Shown here: one piece after another, positions 58,985 through 64,000 of the stretch
Layout: every line of letters begins with the position of its first letter
Numbering within the stretch: the stretch's first letter is position 1
Assembly: GCF_027744825.2 (NCBI RefSeq)
Contig: NC_071345.1
Coordinates: 2,987,501-3,051,500 of the forward strand
Source of the DNA: Synchiropus splendidus
Taxonomy: Eukaryota; Chordata; Actinopteri; Syngnathiformes; Callionymidae
Direction of reading: 5' to 3'
DNA: 64,000 nucleotides
The notes under the pieces: generated by a model
What the model was told of the DNA's origin: nothing
What the model saw: the letters and a program-made list of their open reading frames with translations, nothing else
Databases searched by the model: none
Position numbers and translations under genes: made by a program

Positions 58985-59230
58985 AGGTCTTTAGTCACCT
59001 GGACTCTTTTTGTGGTCAAGAAAGAGCTGAGCCAGAAGACAAAGCTCTCCATCCACAAAGAGTTTTCTCTGTCAGGACTGTCAGGAGAGAAGCCTGGTCA
59101 TCCAGGACAGACTCGGGGTAGAACCTCTGCTCCTCGAGTGTAGACAGATGAGGTTGCTCTTGTCAGGACGCCTCCTCAGTGAGGTGTTCAACAGGAGACC
59201 ATGGGGCAGACGCAGACCAATTCTCACAAG
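58985..59230 (+). pseudogene. LINE reverse-transcriptase C-terminal relic
   Basis: Blocks in order are AAAGAGCTGAGCCAGAAGAC (58.99-59.04 kb), GGTCATCCAGGACAGACTCG, GTAGAACCTCTGCTCCTCGA, CTTGTCAGGACGCCTCCTCA and GTGAGGTGTTCAACAGGAG, then GGGGCAGACGCAGACC. These follow the C-terminal RT coding order of a common fish LINE, with an internal deletion. No intact frame. Confidence 0.7.
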
Positions 59231-59379
59231 CAACTTGAGATGTGAAGAAAAAATGTGAGTGAATATAAATTCAAAGGTAGCGCTTGATTGCCTTAGTATT
59301 GGTGTTGCATTGCACGCACTGTAACTCGATAGCGTTGTCAAAGACGTCGCATTTGCTATCGCCATGATAAAGTTGTTTT

Positions 59380-59603
59380 ACTTTGAAGGGTGTCACCGGA
59401 AGCTGCGCGTCCTCCCGCAGTTGCGAGCTTGTCACCGGTCACCAGCAGCTCCACGGCGCGGACTCCTCAGCAGCAGCAGCAGCTTCCCAGCTCCTTCCTT
59501 CCTCTCTGCAGCCTCGCTCTCTCTGTAGTCGGACTCCACAGCACCAGGCTCACCCCCCCAGGCAGCCTCGGACCGAGCTCCGACGCCCACGGACCGCGCC
59601 ACG
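59380..59603 (+). promoter_or_regulatory. CpG-rich promoter with candidate non-coding first exon
   Basis: GC- and CpG-rich sequence with pyrimidine-rich, 5'UTR-like tracts (cagcagcagcagcagcttcc, ctctctctgtag). It ends at a good splice donor: exon ...CCACG at 59603, intron GTAGGT from 59604. CpG richness continues to about 60250, as expected for a TATA-less fish promoter and early intron 1. No start codon with a long frame precedes the donor, so coding would begin in a later exon. The partner gene is not identifiable here. Confidence 0.42.
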
Positions 59604-62600
59604 GTAGGTGCAGCACAACCGTTTCCTTTGTGGCGGAAATGTAGCGGTGCGCTCTCCCGCTACATCCCGGCCTGTTGACTGCGTCTCTGCCGGCTTGAGT
59701 GCGGTCCACCACAGCGGTGAGGAGGAACGTCGGCTTCCCGTCACGGCGCCGAGCGTTGTGTTGACATGGGCTGGCGCTTCTGTCTGGACGGAGCTCGGCG
59801 AGGCGTTTAGGGCGCAGCGTCATAAAAGACCGCGGCGCCAAGTGGACTTGTGTGACCGTGTTGTGGAAGTAGCAGCGAGCTAAACCCGACTCAGCGTGTA
59901 GCATCGAGCTAGCGGGTCCGTGTGGTTGCTGGTCGGGATGAAAGTGTTTGACCTCCACCTCCGGCTGTCACGTGACACGCCGAGAGGGTTTGACGAGCGG
60001 ATGCGCTGGTGAAGAAGCAGCAGCAGCGGCGTGTGTTTGTGTTGGTCCTGTTGTGATGTGTGGCGGACGGATGGATGGATGGATGAGGAGGAGAAGAAGA
60101 AGCAGCTCCTGCGTCATCGTCTCATCACCGGAGCATCCTCCTTCTCTTGCTGGGTCCCACTCATCTGGACCACGCTGGTGCCAGCAAGTGAGGGCCTGTG
60201 CAGCTGCGGAGAGCAACAGATGCTCGTCCCTCTTGTTGTGTGTCAACTCTTCTCAGACCCATCACGTGCCTGCAACAGTCTCACTGTGACGTCATGTCAT
60301 TTGATGAAGCGTGCCGTCACAGCAGTGCTGCAGTGCCAGTGGAGTTTTTCAAGGAGACTGTGTGTGTATGTGGATGAGTTTGTGTCTTGCTCTCTGGATG
60401 AGCTCTTGGTATTGAAAACACTGACCACAGTTACATGTAACTGACCCAGTTATTGTGTCAGTCGAGCTGAGTTTGGACGTCTAAAATGCATGTAAACAGC
60501 TGAGTCCCGGGCAGAAATTGACTGACTGATTTGTCAAACAAACTGCGATATAACTTAACTCGTCTTTTATTAACATCAAGACTGTCCAGAGTTCCGACGC
60601 CATGGCCTCTGCCTCTTGTCTCCTGTCCTCCTGGAGATCGGCTGCGGACACGTGGGTGAAAACGTCACATTTTTAGAGACGAAAGGCTAATAAAAAACGC
60701 CTTAAATCGGTTTGATGTGATGAGGCTCAATATTTTGGTGGTATGAAAATCCATCTGTCAGCCGCAAGGTTCCATCTGTTGACGCTGATTCTGGTTCTTT
60801 GCTGTGGTGATCAGTCGATTGAGTTCAGTCAAATTTCGTTTTGTTCCCATAAGAGCACAGGGACTTAATGCTGCACACTAATGGGGAGAAGCTAAACCTA
60901 TCATGCTAACGGTTAGCAGTGCTTGCCAGTGTGACAAATCAGAAAAAGACTGAAGAGAAAACCGATGCCTGTTGTATCAGAAGCTGTTGGCGGAGAATAA
61001 ACGTGTTAGCATTGCAGCGCCTGGTGTGCTATTCATATGGTGCTGCATCTTCTTGTTAGCACTTCAATGGTAACTGCTCATAGTGACCAGAAGACACTAG
61101 AAAAACAGTTTATTCTTTGTCCCGACAGTTATAGTCTGGTGCGTAGGACTCATTTTGTGTATGACTTTTTTCTCCAGACAAGATAGTTGCGATGCTTCTA
61201 GTTGATACACAGGTGTCTTGTTTGCTAACCATTTGGTTTGATAGCAACCGATGTAAAGGGAAATGTTAGATGCAAAGCAACAAAGGTTGAATATGGCAAC
61301 TGGTCCTTTGTTGTGTGATGACCCAGATGACAAACGTTGACACATGAAAAGGTTTAGTGCTGAAGATTTGTGAATGTTACTATTGTTATTTCCAGAGTAT
61401 TGAGCGCATCCGAATATAAGCCACACACACTAAATTCAAGTAGAAGTAGGCGGGTTCAGCGGTGCTGCCAACGCTGTAGAAAGGTCAGTGATTTCCCTTT
61501 ACCGGCCTAAAAATGGACATCGCTTCTGAACAAGTGATAATTGTTAACTCAGATCACTTAATATATCCCAGCTGTTTTATTGTCCAACCATGTAAACAAG
61601 TCACATGATAGCAATGCTACACTCCCACACAATGAACTTGGTCTCATCTTTTCATGACTCTCTCTTTCATGACTCGTCTTCCATGGCTTATTATCTGACA
61701 ACAACTGGCGGCGGTGTTGCGCCCGGTCGCAACAATACCCTTTGATCTGCTGCTGTTCTCATTCGAATTGTAGCTGCTGATGATGGGGAAACACTTACCG
61801 ACAAGTTCTGCATCATTAATGTCGTCTAATAAAGTCCGCCCTGGTAACTGGAAGCAGATTGATCCGGTATGGAGCCGTGATCCGTTCATGAATAAGTAAA
61901 CGGTGTGTATATCGCCGAGCAGCTGCCGTAGCAGCGAGGTTTCCGTGGATCCCTGACACACTCCTGTCCTGTTCTGAATGTCTGCCTGACAGTATTTTAC
62001 ATAAAGCAAAGTGACTCATACTTGGGCTGTAAGTGGGCGCAGGCTGGATTTGCAGAATTAATAGACAGAGCCACGGATGGACGCTTTTTTATTGGCAAAG
62101 TGCAAATGATTGCATTAGAGCGGTTCATTCAAGCCAGAATAAATTATGATGAAGCATTTCTGAAGAACCCAAAATGTGCTTTTTTTAAGTGCCGGCTTTC
62201 AAAAGCTGTTGTTTTTTTCCTATTGTGTTGATTCACTGACGCTGTTACGGACTTACTCTCTTGGGATTCAGGCTCATAGCCTCTGACGTCTGTTGGCTCC
62301 TGAGGTCAGTTTGCATTTTAGCTGTGGCCTCACAGATTTTAGCCCGAGTCTCCACTGACCTCACGACACGAGTGACGATGCAAAGTGTCCTTTTAGGTTG
62401 ACTCACTTGCAGCTGAAACGCTGCAAGCTAGCGTGGTACCGCTGCAACAACATTGACATCTAGCTGAGTAACGACGACATTATTCTGCCACAGTTTTTTA
62501 TTCTCCGGAATTTATACCTCGGCTAGCTTGCCTCAAACCTGCCACAGGTTCTTTTCTCTGCATAGAGGATGTCTCTGATCAGGGAAGCGGGCAGCGATGT

Positions 62601-63461
62601 GTCCGATATGACGATGGGGAATTGTACGTCCTTCACGGTCCTGCTGAAGGTCCTACCAATATTAGTGTAATATCATTTGCCTTATGAAAATGAGGGAAAG
62701 GAAAGCAAAGCACAGCTACGCCTGAAAAATAAAGAATACAAACACGACCCTGGCCGCAGTGTTGAGAGGCATCACCAAAACTCCAGGGTTCTGTGTGCGT
62801 ATTCAGTACAATGGATCACTCCGCAATGGAGTTAGTCGATGGTAGGCAAGTAGATTCAGTCCATTTTTATAGTATAATAAAGAGTAATAAAGAATACACA
62901 TGTGAGACATGGGCCAGGCTGTTCTGGTGTTCTTCGACTGTCGTAGAACAGCTCCTGCTTTTTGTCAGTCGGCGCAGTCACTGCAGCGACTGTTGGAATG
63001 GGGCGCCAGATCTGCTGTAGCAGGTTGGCAGAGTTTTCGACCGAAGTCTCGCGAAGCTCACTTCAGATCGGTGGCACGCTTTTGGTTTCAAAATTGCAGC
63101 CTTTGTGATTTGAAAGTATCACTCTGTTACACCACAATGTTGATTTGAATCGCAAAAATCGTTCAGGCCTAGGTTCTCACTTAAAAGGCGGAGTCCGACT
63201 TGACTGACGGTGAGTGAGCACTGACGTTGGAGTCATATTTATCTTCACTTCGACAAAAAATGCTGGGCTTTTCCCTGCGTAGCGGGTCAAAAACCCAGGG
63301 CCCTTATATCAGAACCCTGTGCCATATTGACTGCTGTGGTTTTGCTTCACAAATGCCCCTGCGTGGTTCATTGTTGGTGACAATGGGGAACTTAAAGGTA
63401 CTGTAGGAGGCTCTTTCTTTCTATTTTTGTCGTGTTGCTCTAATCCCCTTCACCAACCAGT
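59604..63461. other. Putative intron 1 / non-coding stretch
   Basis: After the CpG-rich part there is a short GGAT run (60069-60085). A relic at about 61395-61440 (gcatccgaatataagccaca...) resembles the repeat family near position 1060. Positions 63140-63170 (cgcaaaaatcgttcaggcct) also look like a repeat end. A protein-like plus-strand frame at 62022-62231 could not be assigned. No definite exon was seen. Confidence 0.35.
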
Positions 63462-63634
63462 CAATGAAATGCTCCAACCCAAAACTGTTTCTTGACCTGT
63501 GGAGGTGCAGTACTGTAAAAACACTGTCCCACCATTTTTACTGGCCCATTCCAAATGATTGACTGGCGACACAGCTAACAAAGTGAACCACCATGCGTCC
63601 TGTCCCGTTTTACTGTGATGATCCTTCTGAAAAG
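63462..63634 (+). CDS. Weak candidate exon with start codon
   Basis: A strong pyrimidine tract ends CACCAACCAG at 63461. An ATG in excellent initiation context (CCACCATGC, ATG at 63593) opens MRPVPFYCDDPSEK. The sequence AAAAG|GTTAGT at about 63634 would be an acceptable donor. An upstream ATG in the same segment (63465) with a 34-codon frame weakens the idea. The peptide is not recognised and no following exon is in the window. Confidence 0.15.
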
Positions 63635-64000
63635 GTTAGTGAATCGATACTGCACGGCTTCAGGGGGCAATTTAAAGAAGGGGTCACGACTTCTGAATTC
63701 AAAGTGGAGCTTGTTTCCCTGTTCATTTCAAAGTCACCTCCTCTGACTTTAAGCTGTCGAAAACATACCCTGATATTTAGTACTGACGCAGAGGAACGCG
63801 TTTCTGTCCAACTGCAGCCCTCACGATGATGAGGAGGCTTCGGTCCAGAACATCTCTGTTGTTCAGTCTACATGTTGGCCTGAGACGAAAGTACTGACAG
63901 ACATCACTCATAACACAGCTGATTTAGCTCCTTCCTGAGTGGACATAACTCTGCTTTTTTAATCATGTTTTCACAGCCTTCTTTGACTCTTGCTGGGCAC

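Overview
The window looks like ray-finned fish (teleost) nuclear DNA. There are no densely packed ORFs. The sequence is about half GC, with AT-rich low-complexity blocks, CpG-rich patches, microsatellites and many short decayed transposon pieces. Tc1/mariner, non-LTR retrotransposon (LINE), a tRNA-related SINE-like repeat and foldback MITE-like elements are the types I recognise. I found no complete cellular protein-coding gene. Most of the window reads as intergenic or intronic sequence.

The one clear, intact genetic system is a Ty3/gypsy-type LTR retrotransposon on the minus strand at 48972-54779 (5,808 bp). It has two identical 192-bp LTRs (TGT...ACA), a 4-bp target-site duplication (TAAT), a primer-binding site matching the 3' end of tRNA-Leu plus CCA, and a purine tract. 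It encodes gag and a long pol with protease, RT, RNase H and integrase in that order, all with their catalytic residues visible. Pol lies in the -1 frame relative to gag. At the overlap I find a canonical slippery heptamer (GGGAAAT), a 5-nt spacer and two complementary arm pairs that could form an H-type pseudoknot, together with the gag stop codon. This predicts Gag-Pol synthesis by -1 ribosomal frameshifting. There is no room for env and no chromodomain is evident.

Layout. 1-1.1 kb: repeat relics and a CTCF-like site. 1.1-11.2 kb: no gene seen. 11.24-11.6 kb: Tc1-like transposase C-terminus relic. 16.0-16.3 kb: exon-like minus-strand segment. 17.4 and 19.0 kb: MITE-like elements. 22.0-22.5 kb: local duplication. 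23.4-23.8 kb: microsatellite and SINE-like relic. 28.5-32.2 kb: hAT-like and LINE relics. 33.4-34.2 kb: CpG-rich promoter-like patch. 34.6-36.9 kb: duplicated ~310-330-bp repeat bordered by LINE pieces. 39.9-40.9 kb: degenerate repeat field rich in AP-1-like heptamers. 41.4-47.2 kb: AT-rich blocks and a foldback element. 49.0-54.8 kb: the intact retrotransposon. 56.2-59.2 kb: LINE relics and simple repeats. 59.4-59.6 kb: the best promoter/first-exon candidate, on the plus strand, with a splice donor. The rest is likely its intron, with one weak downstream exon candidate near 63.5 kb.

Calls of repeat families rest on recalled family hallmarks, not on a search. Conservation and transcription could not be tested.
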